A stretch of 64,000 nt of DNA from Phycicoccus sp. (GTDB taxonomy: Bacteria; Actinomycetota; Actinomycetes; Actinomycetales; Dermatophilaceae), in assembly GCA_017993715.1 (NCBI GenBank), contig JAGOME010000003.1:52796-116795 (forward strand), given 5' to 3'. Positions 26,510-34,344 of this stretch are shown piece by piece (within the stretch, counting starts at the first letter, position 1; each line of letters opens with the position of its first letter). The position numbers were made by a program, and so were the translations under genes. The notes below the pieces were generated by a model, which saw nothing but the letters and a program-made list of their open reading frames with translations, did no database searches and had not been told where the DNA came from.

Positions 26510-28477
26510 TTATCGCGCGATGTAGTCAGAGAGGTGGTGCGGGCTGAGCTGGTCGTAGAACTCGTGGGCATCCCAGCTCATCTGGACTCCGGAGCGGCCG
26601 AACTCGTTGGTGAAGTAGCCGGTCTGGCCGTTGCTCTCGTAGATCTGGCCCTTGCCACGCTCATCCATGCGGGCGTTGTAGACGTCGAAGACGTCCTGGC
26701 GGACTTCCAAGGAGCGGGCGCCGCTCTCGATGTGCTCGACGAGCATCCACGAGATGTACTCGGTCCACACGTCGAGCCACTGCAACTGCCCACCCGCGCG
26801 GCCCTGACCGTTGGGGCCCCAGATCGTGTAGAAGTTCGGGAACTTGGGCAAGGTGATCCCGAGATACGCCCGGGCTCCGTCCTTTGACCACAGCTGCGCC
26901 AGGGTGGTGTCGTCGCGACCGACGTACTGCGTCGGGTAGAAGTACTGGCTTACGTCGAACCCGGCCGAGATGACCATGACGTCCAGTGGGATCGTGTCGC
27001 CCGCCTTGGTCAGGGCGCCCTCGGGTACGAAGCGCTCGATGCCGTCGGTGTTGAGGTCGACGTGGTCCTGCAGGATCGCGTCGTACCAGCCGCTGTCGAC
27101 GACAAGCCGGCGGGCCAGGGGAGCCCAGTCTGGGGTGACCTTGGCGATGAGGTCCGGACGGCTCTCAAGCTTGCGGTGGATATAGGCCGTGAGGGTCTCG
27201 CGCAACTTGTCGTTGCGTTCCGAGATCTGACCACCGGCGGCCATCCACGCCGGGTCGTGCACGGTGGCGTCCTGGACATTGGCCGTGCCGGCGAACTGCA
27301 CGTAGCCGGCCCAATTCCAGTAGTAGGGCATGGCGTCCAGGAGCCACAGGATGTTGGGGCTGGTCACCTGCCGCAGCGTCGGGACCTCGATGATCCACTG
27401 CGGGGTGCGCTGGAACACGGTGACGTGCCCGGCCTCCTTGGCCAGCGGTGGCAACACCTGCGTGCCGGTCGAGCCGTTACCAAGCACCCCGACGCGCTTG
27501 CCCGCATACGTCAGGTCGTCGGGCCATTCGGAGGTGTTGACCAGCTCGCCTTGGAAATCAGCCATGCCGGGGATGTCCGGCACCTTTGGCGTGGTGAACA
27601 GGCCGGCCCCGCTGACGACAACGTTGGCCGTGTACGTCTGCTCGGTCCCGTCCGACGTGCGAGTCTGCACGGTCCACAAAGCTGTGGCGTCGTCCCACGT
27701 GGCCGCCATGACCTCCTCGCCGAAGTGAGTCCGGCTCAGGACGTCATTCTTCTCGGCGACATAGCGCATGTAGTCCTCGATGGACTGGCCGGTCGGGAAG
27801 TACTCGGTCCAGGGGTAGCGCTTCTCGAATTTGAACTGATAGAGAAGGCAGTTGGTGTCGACGCGAATGCCGGGGTACTTGTGGCGGTGCCACACACCGG
27901 TGGGCGCCTCCATACGATCGATGATGATGTGCTCAATCCCCAGGTGCTGCAGCTTGATCGACATGGCGATCCCGCTGGACCCGGCGCCGATCATCAGCAC
28001 TCGGAACGTCGAGAGCGCCTCGGTCGGGGTTCCGTTGCGCCAGTGGGCCTCTCGGCCGCCCTCGAGGAAGCCGACCTCCCCCTTGGCCAGCCGGAACTGG
28101 CGGTCGTCCAACCGCTGGCCCTCGAGCGTCTCCATGAGCGTACGCAGCGTGTCGTCCGGCGGTGCTTCCACCCGTGGGCCACGGTTGTCCGGGTCGCTGA
28201 GGAAAGCCAGGGCCTTGTCGATGACGCGGAGTCGATCCTCCTCTCCCACACCGGCGATGGTGTAGGCGCCACCGCGAATCGGGATCTGGACGACGTTCAT
28301 GGACGCGAGGTCCTCGTCGCCGGTGGCCTGATAGAGGGCGATGCGCAAGGCGTTAGCATCCGCCTCGAGCAAGGCCGTTCGGATGAAGTCCGTGGTGATC
28401 TCGGGTCCCACCAACGGTGGCGGGTCCGGGACCGGACGGACGACAGACACGGGTGCGGTAGCGCTGGGCGCGGTCAT
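26510..28477 (-). CDS. HAPMO-type flavin monooxygenase (Baeyer-Villiger family)
   Basis: FAD/NADPH monooxygenase of 655 residues that probably inserts oxygen next to a ketone. It has an extra N-terminal domain (residues 25-140, with ALRIALYQATGDEDL) like 4-hydroxyacetophenone monooxygenase, then FAD loop MIGAGSSGIAMS (162-173), the GVWHRHKYPGIRVD stretch, and NADPH loop VLGNGSTGTQ (331-340). The Baeyer-Villiger signature at 308-318 reads FQGELVNTSEW, with Asn where His is usual. ATG 28477 has GAAAGG upstream. It lies 50 bases after the cyclase-family gene in the importer operon, suggesting a catabolic substrate taken up by that importer. Confidence 0.88.
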   Translation of the reverse strand: MTAPSATAPVSVVRPVPDPPPLVGPEITTDFIRTALLEADANALRIALYQATGDEDLASMNVVQIPIRGGAYTIAGVGEEDRLRVIDKALAFLSDPDNRGPRVEAPPDDTLRTLMETLEGQRLDDRQFRLAKGEVGFLEGGREAHWRNGTPTEALSTFRVLMIGAGSSGIAMSIKLQHLGIEHIIIDRMEAPTGVWHRHKYPGIRVDTNCLLYQFKFEKRYPWTEYFPTGQSIEDYMRYVAEKNDVLSRTHFGEEVMAATWDDATALWTVQTRTSDGTEQTYTANVVVSGAGLFTTPKVPDIPGMADFQGELVNTSEWPDDLTYAGKRVGVLGNGSTGTQVLPPLAKEAGHVTVFQRTPQWIIEVPTLRQVTSPNILWLLDAMPYYWNWAGYVQFAGTANVQDATVHDPAWMAAGGQISERNDKLRETLTAYIHRKLESRPDLIAKVTPDWAPLARRLVVDSGWYDAILQDHVDLNTDGIERFVPEGALTKAGDTIPLDVMVISAGFDVSQYFYPTQYVGRDDTTLAQLWSKDGARAYLGITLPKFPNFYTIWGPNGQGRAGGQLQWLDVWTEYISWMLVEHIESGARSLEVRQDVFDVYNARMDERGKGQIYESNGQTGYFTNEFGRSGVQMSWDAHEFYDQLSPHHLSDYIAR

Positions 28478-28527
28478 CACGAGCCTTTCGGTCAGAGTTC
28501 GGGGGAACCGAACTGGGTCAGGGGGCG

Positions 28528-29445
28528 CTATCGCAGCGCCAGGGCATTGGCGGGGGAGCCGATACCGCCGGGAAGGTTGAGCGGTGCGGAGGTCACCAGA
28601 AACTCGTAGCGACCGTCGGCGGCACAGGCGTCTGCCAGAGCGTCGAGCCACCAGAGCTCGCCGATGGGGATCCCGAGCCGACCGAGCAGGTGGGGGTGCA
28701 AAGGCTCAGGTCCTGGTGGCAGGGCCTCGACCGAGATGTTGTCGCTGGCGATCGCGCTGACCCCCCAGTCCCACAGGTACTCAAGCATCTCCCGGCCATC
28801 GGCCAGGCCCGGGGAGGTGGGGTCGGTGCGGGCGGATGCCTGCTCAGCGGGGGTGGCGTTCTGGTAGCCCTCGGTCCACCCGGTACGCAGCAGGACGATG
28901 TCCCCAGGGAGCCTCTCGAATCCGGCATGCGCGCGGAACGCCTCCAGCTCGTCCACGGTGACAACGTCTTTGCGGTGCCAGTGCAACGGGACACCCTGGG
29001 TCTGCCGGTAGCGAGCCATGTCGAACAGAACGGCTCGTCCAGCGATCCCTCGCCGAGCCCACGCGTCAACGCCGAGTTCTTCGGGCGGGAGGCCGTTGTA
29101 ATAGCCGATCTCGGGGTCCTTGATGTGCGCGAACCCATCCCACTGGCTCGAACCCTGAGGGTAGAAGTTGTCGAGCACGTCATCGAGGTTGCCGAGCGCC
29201 GTCCGCATGATGGTGTGGCGCACTGTTGCTCGCCCGAACAGGGGCGGCTCCGGCCAGTTCAGCGGGGCGTTCAGGCTGTAGACCTCCCCGGTCTGGACGA
29301 GGCTGGCGGCGTGCTGCACAGCTTCGGGGGTGAGTCGGTTGAGTGACCCGACTCGGTCGTCGGCGCCGAAGTGGTCGCGGATATTCCCGTCGGGCAGGGC
29401 GGCATACGGCGGAATGCCGTGCGCTGCCTGGCTGGATCCGGTCAC
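28528..29445 (-). CDS. cyclase-family (kynurenine-formamidase-like) metal hydrolase
   Basis: PF04199-type protein of 305 residues. The metal-binding HxGTHxDxPxH motif of classic members appears here in the variant SSQWDGFAHI (about 100-110), as in a branch of cyclase-family proteins; later HWHRKDVVTVDELEAF and GDIVLLRTGWTEGY are also family segments. Such enzymes hydrolyse amides, lactones or cyclic 1,3-diketones. GTG 29445 overlaps the LivF-like stop by 4 bases (GTGA). Next to a Baeyer-Villiger enzyme, hydrolysis of the resulting lactone/ester or a ring opening is a reasonable inference. Confidence 0.82.
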   Translation of the reverse strand: MTGSSQAAHGIPPYAALPDGNIRDHFGADDRVGSLNRLTPEAVQHAASLVQTGEVYSLNAPLNWPEPPLFGRATVRHTIMRTALGNLDDVLDNFYPQGSSQWDGFAHIKDPEIGYYNGLPPEELGVDAWARRGIAGRAVLFDMARYRQTQGVPLHWHRKDVVTVDELEAFRAHAGFERLPGDIVLLRTGWTEGYQNATPAEQASARTDPTSPGLADGREMLEYLWDWGVSAIASDNISVEALPPGPEPLHPHLLGRLGIPIGELWWLDALADACAADGRYEFLVTSAPLNLPGGIGSPANALALR

Positions 29446-30164
29446 GCCGCGCCCTCTTGTCCCGTGAGGAGCCGACCAACGTATTCGGCGTCGGCGAACT
29501 GCTCGGGCGGCCCCTCCAGGAGAACCGATCCGGCGCGGACAAAGACCACGCGATCAGCCACCGCAAGTGGCTGCTTGACCAACTGCTCCACCAGGACGAC
29601 GGTCATGCCTTCATCGGCGCGGGCCCGCAGGAAGGTGAGAATGTCAGGGATCAGCGCTTGAGACAGGCCCAGCGACGGCTCGTCGCACATGAGGATCTTG
29701 GGGTTGGAGATCCAGGCCTGGACGAGCGCGAGCATCTGCTGCTGACCGCCGGAGAGGCCGGAGGCGGGAAGCGATCGCTTGTCGCCCAGCACGGGAAAGA
29801 CCTCGAAGGCCCGCTCGAACATGTCCGCGTCGGTCAACTGCTCGCTGCGGGGCACGGCGAGCTGACCCAGCCGGATGTTGTCCTGCACGCTGAGGTCCGG
29901 GAAGATTCGATGACCTTCGAGGACGAGGCGCAGGCCCTGTTTGGCCACGGCGTCCGGACGGAGGCCGACCAGGGAGCGCCCGTCGAACTCAATGGTCCCC
30001 GCTGTCGGCTTGATGAAGCCGGCGATGGTCCGCATGAGCGTGGTCTTGCCGGCGCCGTTGGCGCCGAGCAGCAGCGTGATCTCCCCGGGCTTGGGTGCGA
30101 AGGAGAAGTCCCGGATGACGGGCAGCGAGCCGTAGCCGCTGCCCAGGTGCTCAATCCTCAACAT
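29442..30164 (-). CDS. livF: branched-chain-type ABC transporter ATPase (LivF-like)
   Basis: Cytosolic ATPase of a Liv-type (HAAT family) importer, 240 residues. Walker A GANGAGKTTLMRT, Q loop VLEGHRIFPDL, canonical signature LSGGQQQM, Walker B ILMCDEPSLGLS and the switch His replaced by Gln in VVLVEQ, which is normal for LivF. Start ATG 30164 overlaps the fused permease-ATPase by 14 bases. It and the fused ATPase half probably form a heterodimer. Liv-type importers also carry aromatic and alicyclic acids, so branched-chain amino acids need not be the cargo. Confidence 0.93.
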   Translation of the reverse strand: MLRIEHLGSGYGSLPVIRDFSFAPKPGEITLLLGANGAGKTTLMRTIAGFIKPTAGTIEFDGRSLVGLRPDAVAKQGLRLVLEGHRIFPDLSVQDNIRLGQLAVPRSEQLTDADMFERAFEVFPVLGDKRSLPASGLSGGQQQMLALVQAWISNPKILMCDEPSLGLSQALIPDILTFLRARADEGMTVVLVEQLVKQPLAVADRVVFVRAGSVLLEGPPEQFADAEYVGRLLTGQEGAA

Positions 30165-31944
30165 GGTGGACCCCTTGGAAGATGTGGCGCACGTCGTCGC
30201 GTGCATCGATGTCGGCTGGGGTACCGCTGGCGAGCACCGCCCCGGCCGAAACCACCGACACCGTGTCGGCCAGCGACCACACCAGTTCGAGGTCGTGTTC
30301 GACGATGACGATGGTGGTGCCCCAGGTGTCGCTGACGGCGCGCAGCATGGCCCCAAACTCGCGACGTTCGGTCTGGGACAGACCCGCGGCTGGCTCGTCA
30401 AGCAGCCACAACCGCGCTCCGAGATTCATCACGCGGGCCACCTCGAGGAAGCGGCGCTGTGCGTGGGAGAGCTTCTTGGCCGGCGTCGCGTCCCAGGCCA
30501 GTGCCTGGCTGGCGACGGCGGCATTCATCGCGCTCTCGTCTCCCGACCCTGGGTGCCCGAGATCCGTGTTCTCCCAGGCCGACAGGTCATCGATGACGCG
30601 CGGGGTCTGGAACGTGCGTCCCAGGCCCGCGTGAGCCCGCTGGATCACCGACTGGCTGGTGATGTCCTTGCCGTCGAGCAGTACGTGTCCGCTGTCAGCC
30701 ACGTAGAGCCCGGAGAGGATGTTGAGCAGCGAGGTCTTGCCCGATCCGTTGGGCCCGACGATCCCGTGGATCTCTCCGGCCTTGACGTTGAGCGTGGCGC
30801 CGGCGAGGGCGCGGACCGAGCCGAATGACTTGGTGACGGCATTCACCTCAAGGGCGGGCCCGCCGCGACCGCCACCCTGTCCGGCGGCGGCGCGCACCTC
30901 GCGCACGAGGACCTGCATGTCGACTGCCTCGCCGCCAGTGCCGGTGCGACGGGCCGCCAGGTGCTTCTTGACGAAGCCGACGATGCCGTCGGGCATGACG
31001 TACATGACGGTGAACGCGATCACCCCGAACAGGATCATCCGATACTGCTCGAAGTTGGCGAGGAGGGCGTTGGGGATGATGTAGACGACGGCTAGGCCGA
31101 CCAGAGGCCCGATGATCGTGCCGCTGCCCCCAACGACGACGGCCAGGAAGAACGTGATCGACAGGTCGATCGCGAACGAGCTGGGCGCGGCGTACCCGAT
31201 CACGGGCAAGTAGAGAACTCCGCCGATCGAGCCCAGGAGCGAGGCGACGAGGAAAGCGGCCACGCGCATCCGGCCCGGAGACATTCCCAACGTTGAGGCG
31301 GCCTCGGTGCTGTATCCGGTCATGCGCATGTCGCGACCGAACTTGCTTGAGCGGATGAGCGCGTTGGCGACCAGGGCAAGGCTGGCGACCACGATCATGA
31401 CCACCGTCAGCACGGTGATCCCCGGGGCCAGGACGATGTCGAAGCCGCCCGGAAAGGCCGAGATGCCGGTGGTGGCCTGCGTCTGCTTCTCGAAGATGAA
31501 GAGCACCTGCGGGAAGGCCAGGGCAGCGGCCATGGTGACGAATCCGAGGTAGTAACTCTGCACGCGCAGGGCCGGCAGGGCCATGGTGCCGCCGACAACG
31601 GTCCCGGCGAGGAGCCCCACCAGGGCCGCGGGGACGTAGCCGGTGCCGGCACCCCCCATCATCATGGCGCTGCTGTAGGCGGCGACGCCGAAGACGACAC
31701 CCTGGCCGAAGGAGATCTGGCCGGCCTCGGCCATGAGGATGTTCAGGCCGATCGTGGCAATCAGGTACAGATCGATGAGGAGCATCATCTGCGCCCAGAA
31801 GTCCAAGCCGAGCACGGCGGGCAGCAGGGTGCCGACGATGACGAGCCCGACGGCGAGCATCAGCTCCTTGGTCAGCTCGGGCCGGAGGCGATGCAGGCGC
31901 GACGACGGGCGCGCGGTCCTGACCTGCGCGGATGTGGCGGTCAT
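30151..31944 (-). CDS. fused ABC permease-ATPase (LivM-LivG fusion)
   Basis: 597-residue fusion. Residues 30-340 are a LivM-type permease with eight or more helices and the AEAGQISFGQGVVFGVAAY and GYSTEAASTLGMSPGRMRVAAF segments. Residues about 365-597 are a LivG-type ATPase: Walker A GPNGSGKTSLLNIL, Q loop GLGRTFQTPRV, Walker B LWLLDEPAAGLS and VIVEHD switch. The signature motif reads LSHAQRR, with Ala where Gly is conserved. ATG 31944 lies one base after the LivH-like stop. Fused LivMG proteins occur in actinobacteria and other phyla. Confidence 0.92.
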   Translation of the reverse strand: MTATSAQVRTARPSSRLHRLRPELTKELMLAVGLVIVGTLLPAVLGLDFWAQMMLLIDLYLIATIGLNILMAEAGQISFGQGVVFGVAAYSSAMMMGGAGTGYVPAALVGLLAGTVVGGTMALPALRVQSYYLGFVTMAAALAFPQVLFIFEKQTQATTGISAFPGGFDIVLAPGITVLTVVMIVVASLALVANALIRSSKFGRDMRMTGYSTEAASTLGMSPGRMRVAAFLVASLLGSIGGVLYLPVIGYAAPSSFAIDLSITFFLAVVVGGSGTIIGPLVGLAVVYIIPNALLANFEQYRMILFGVIAFTVMYVMPDGIVGFVKKHLAARRTGTGGEAVDMQVLVREVRAAAGQGGGRGGPALEVNAVTKSFGSVRALAGATLNVKAGEIHGIVGPNGSGKTSLLNILSGLYVADSGHVLLDGKDITSQSVIQRAHAGLGRTFQTPRVIDDLSAWENTDLGHPGSGDESAMNAAVASQALAWDATPAKKLSHAQRRFLEVARVMNLGARLWLLDEPAAGLSQTERREFGAMLRAVSDTWGTTIVIVEHDLELVWSLADTVSVVSAGAVLASGTPADIDARDDVRHIFQGVHHVED

Positions 31945-31945
31945 G

Positions 31946-32824
31946 TCACACCGTCCTTGCCTTGAGGCGTCCGAAGACGCCCTGCGGGCGCATCATCAGG
32001 ACGATGACGATGACGAGCAGGGCCAGGGGGAGCTGGAAGATGCCCCCGATCTGGACGGTGATGATCATCTGCAGTACTCCGAACACGGGGCCCGCGATGA
32101 GGGCGCCCAGGTTGTTGCCGATCCCGCCGAGGACCAGGGCGATGAAGGCATAGGTCGCGTACTCCAACCCGCTGGCCTGGTTGACCGCGAGGATCGGGCC
32201 GCCCAGGTGGGCCGTGAGCCCGAGGATGACCCCGGCGATGGTGAAACTGATGAGTTGGAGGCGCCGGATCGGTGCGCCCAACGACGCGGCCGCGTCGAGG
32301 TCCTGGGAGATGGCGTTGAGCGCCAGGCCGACCAGAGTGCGTCGCTGGAAGAACCACAACCCCGCCCAGACCAGGACGGCGAGCAACGGGACCAGGAGGT
32401 AGATCCACGGGATTTGAATGCCGTCGCCGACGGTGAACCCGCCCCATGGGTTGCTCAGCGGCAGACTCACCGGGCCGAAGCCGATCGTGATCACCCCGCC
32501 GAGGATGATCGAGGCGGCCAGCGTCGTGATGATCCAGGAGTGCTGCTCGGTCGAGGACCGCAGCGGCAGCAAGGTCAACAGGCCCTGGAAAGACGCCAGG
32601 GCTGCCATGCCCAGCACGACGAGGGGGAGCGCGAGCCACCACCGGCCCAGGTTCGCGCCGGCGGGGAATGTCAGATACGACATCACCCCGCCGGCGACGA
32701 GCAGGTGACCCTGGGCGAAGTTGAGGATCCCCGTCGAGTTGACGATGACGTTGGCGCTCATCGCGATCAGGCTGAGGACGGCCCCAAGGCCGATCCCGCG
32801 TATCAGTAGTACGAGCAGGTCCAT
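31946..32824 (-). CDS. livH: branched-chain-type ABC transporter permease (LivH-like)
   Basis: Inner-membrane permease of the importer, 292 residues with about eight helices. LIRGIGLGAVLSLIAMSANVI and STGILNFAQGHLLVAGG are the typical LivH opening, and the cytoplasmic EAA-like loop is LNAISQDLDAAASLGAPIRRL. A GGAGG ribosome site stands 8 nt before ATG 32824. It is 47 bases after the solute-binding protein and one base before the fused permease-ATPase. Confidence 0.93.
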   Translation of the reverse strand: MDLLVLLIRGIGLGAVLSLIAMSANVIVNSTGILNFAQGHLLVAGGVMSYLTFPAGANLGRWWLALPLVVLGMAALASFQGLLTLLPLRSSTEQHSWIITTLAASIILGGVITIGFGPVSLPLSNPWGGFTVGDGIQIPWIYLLVPLLAVLVWAGLWFFQRRTLVGLALNAISQDLDAAASLGAPIRRLQLISFTIAGVILGLTAHLGGPILAVNQASGLEYATYAFIALVLGGIGNNLGALIAGPVFGVLQMIITVQIGGIFQLPLALLVIVIVLMMRPQGVFGRLKARTV

Positions 32825-32871
32825 CCGTCATTCCTCCGGTCCGTGGTCACTGGGCTGGGTGAGCGGCCCGA

Positions 32872-34095
32872 CTACGGGCAGTCAGCCCGGGTGAAGGTGC
32901 CCTCGCCGAGCGGCTTGGTGGGGTCGGCCAAGGTGAAGGCGTCGTCACTGAGGGCGTGGTGGTTGGTGGCGCTGAACTGCCACCCCGTCATGGACAGGGG
33001 GAGGTTCTCGGCCTCGGTCGCGGCGTTCTCCTCGATCCACTTGATGACGGTGGGACCATCGGTCTTCTTGGTGGCGTCGACCGCGGCATCCATCCAGATC
33101 AGGCCGTCGTACATCGGGGACGCGTAGAAGTAGTTGAACTCCCCGGGCTTGGCGTTGGCCTTTGCCTGAGCGGCGGCGATGTAGTCCTTCGTGGCGGGGT
33201 TGACCTCTGCATCGGTGCATGCCGTGAAGGCTGTCGGCACGGTGCCGATGGTGTTGTGGTAGCCGTTCTCACCAGCGACCGCCTTGGCGCCCTTGATGTC
33301 CCCCGTCACGCCCTGGTTGCCCACGATGGGGACGTCCCAACCGAGCTGGTCTCGCCCGAGCAGGACTGCGCCGGTGTCGGTGGTGGTCAGCGCCACGAGC
33401 ACGTCCGGGTTGAGTGCCTTGAGGGCGGTGAGCTGGGCCGACACATCGGTGGAGAAGATCTTGTAGGCCTGATCGCCGACCACGGTGAGGCCGACCTTGT
33501 CGGCCTCCTCCTTGAGCAAGCCGGCACCCTCCATGTTGAAGACGCCATCGTCGTGGATGCTGGCGACGGTCTGGTAGCCGCGCTTCTTGATCTCGGTCAC
33601 CATCATGGTGATCTCTTGGCGCGTCGTGGAGTGGATGGCCATGCCGTACGGAGCCACCTCTGGGGTGATCTTTTCGGAGCCAGCGCTGGCGGCCGACGCG
33701 ATCTTGGCCGCGTTCAGGATGGGGAAGGTCGCCAGGGACTCGGCGCTGGTCATGGGGCCGAGGATGAAGTCAACCTTCTCCTGCTTGACCAGGCGGGTCA
33801 TCTCGGTGTTGGCCTTGGTGGGGTCGCCCGCTGAGTCGCCGAAGATGATCTCGACCTGGCGCCCGTTCATCCCGCCGTTGCTGTTGACCTGGTCGGCGCC
33901 GACCTCGGCCCCCACCTTGACCCACGCGCCGTAGATGGTCTGCATCGGAGCGACCACGCCGACCTTGATGGGCTCGGTCGAGTCGCCACCGCTGGAGGAG
34001 GTGCCGCTCCCGCAGGCAGCAACGGTCAGCGCGGTCACCGCAATGAACGTCAGGCCGGTCAGACGCTGTGCGCGGGTGGTGGATCGGATCGTCAT
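32872..34095 (-). CDS. ABC transporter substrate-binding lipoprotein (LivK-like)
   Basis: Periplasm-side (membrane-tethered) solute receptor of 407 residues. The signal peptide RLTGLTFIAVTALTVAAC ends in a lipobox whose Cys is about residue 28, followed by a Gly/Ser linker and a Peripla_BP_6 domain beginning IKVGVVAPMQTIYGAWVKVG. Type I periplasmic-binding fold hallmarks include VDFILGPMTSAESLATFPI and DVLVALTTTDTGAVLL. Start ATG 34095 (AAGGGA about 9 nt upstream) gives a standard signal peptide; the upstream ATG at 34164 would not. It heads the operon livK-livH-livMG-livF-cyclase-monooxygenase-crotonase. Confidence 0.93.
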   Translation of the reverse strand: MTIRSTTRAQRLTGLTFIAVTALTVAACGSGTSSSGGDSTEPIKVGVVAPMQTIYGAWVKVGAEVGADQVNSNGGMNGRQVEIIFGDSAGDPTKANTEMTRLVKQEKVDFILGPMTSAESLATFPILNAAKIASAASAGSEKITPEVAPYGMAIHSTTRQEITMMVTEIKKRGYQTVASIHDDGVFNMEGAGLLKEEADKVGLTVVGDQAYKIFSTDVSAQLTALKALNPDVLVALTTTDTGAVLLGRDQLGWDVPIVGNQGVTGDIKGAKAVAGENGYHNTIGTVPTAFTACTDAEVNPATKDYIAAAQAKANAKPGEFNYFYASPMYDGLIWMDAAVDATKKTDGPTVIKWIEENAATEAENLPLSMTGWQFSATNHHALSDDAFTLADPTKPLGEGTFTRADCP

Positions 34096-34136
34096 GATGG
34101 GGGTCCCTTCTAGGGGCGTGATCGCTCTTCTTAGTA

Positions 34137-34164
34137 ATCTTAGATATGAATGCTGACAATTCAA
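34137..34164 (-). promoter_or_regulatory. candidate promoter of the importer/monooxygenase operon
   Basis: On the minus strand TTGAAT (34159-34164) and TAAGAT (34137-34142) are spaced 16 bp, about 42 nt before ATG 34095. The 249-bp gap 34096-34344 is A/T-rich here (TTAGTAATCTTAGATATGAA), like the other regulatory gaps of the catabolic block; the rest of the gap shows nothing I can name. Confidence 0.45.
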
Positions 34165-34344
34165 GGGAGGCTTGTCAAGGGTCAGAGGGCGTCGAGAATC
34201 TCGCGCACGCCTCGGGCACGGTCTCTGCCTGTCCCGTTCCGTCTCCTGTGGTGCAGGTTCTGCGCAGGCAGAGGTCGCCGAGGGAGGACGGCTGGTCCTC
34301 CCCGGCGAGGCAGGGTGCGTTTGGTGGTGTTGGGGCGCGTCGGC

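Noticed and set aside
29343..30308. Plus-strand frame opposite the LivF-like gene
   Set aside because: Shadow of the ATPase gene; sequence is low-complexity and without motif.
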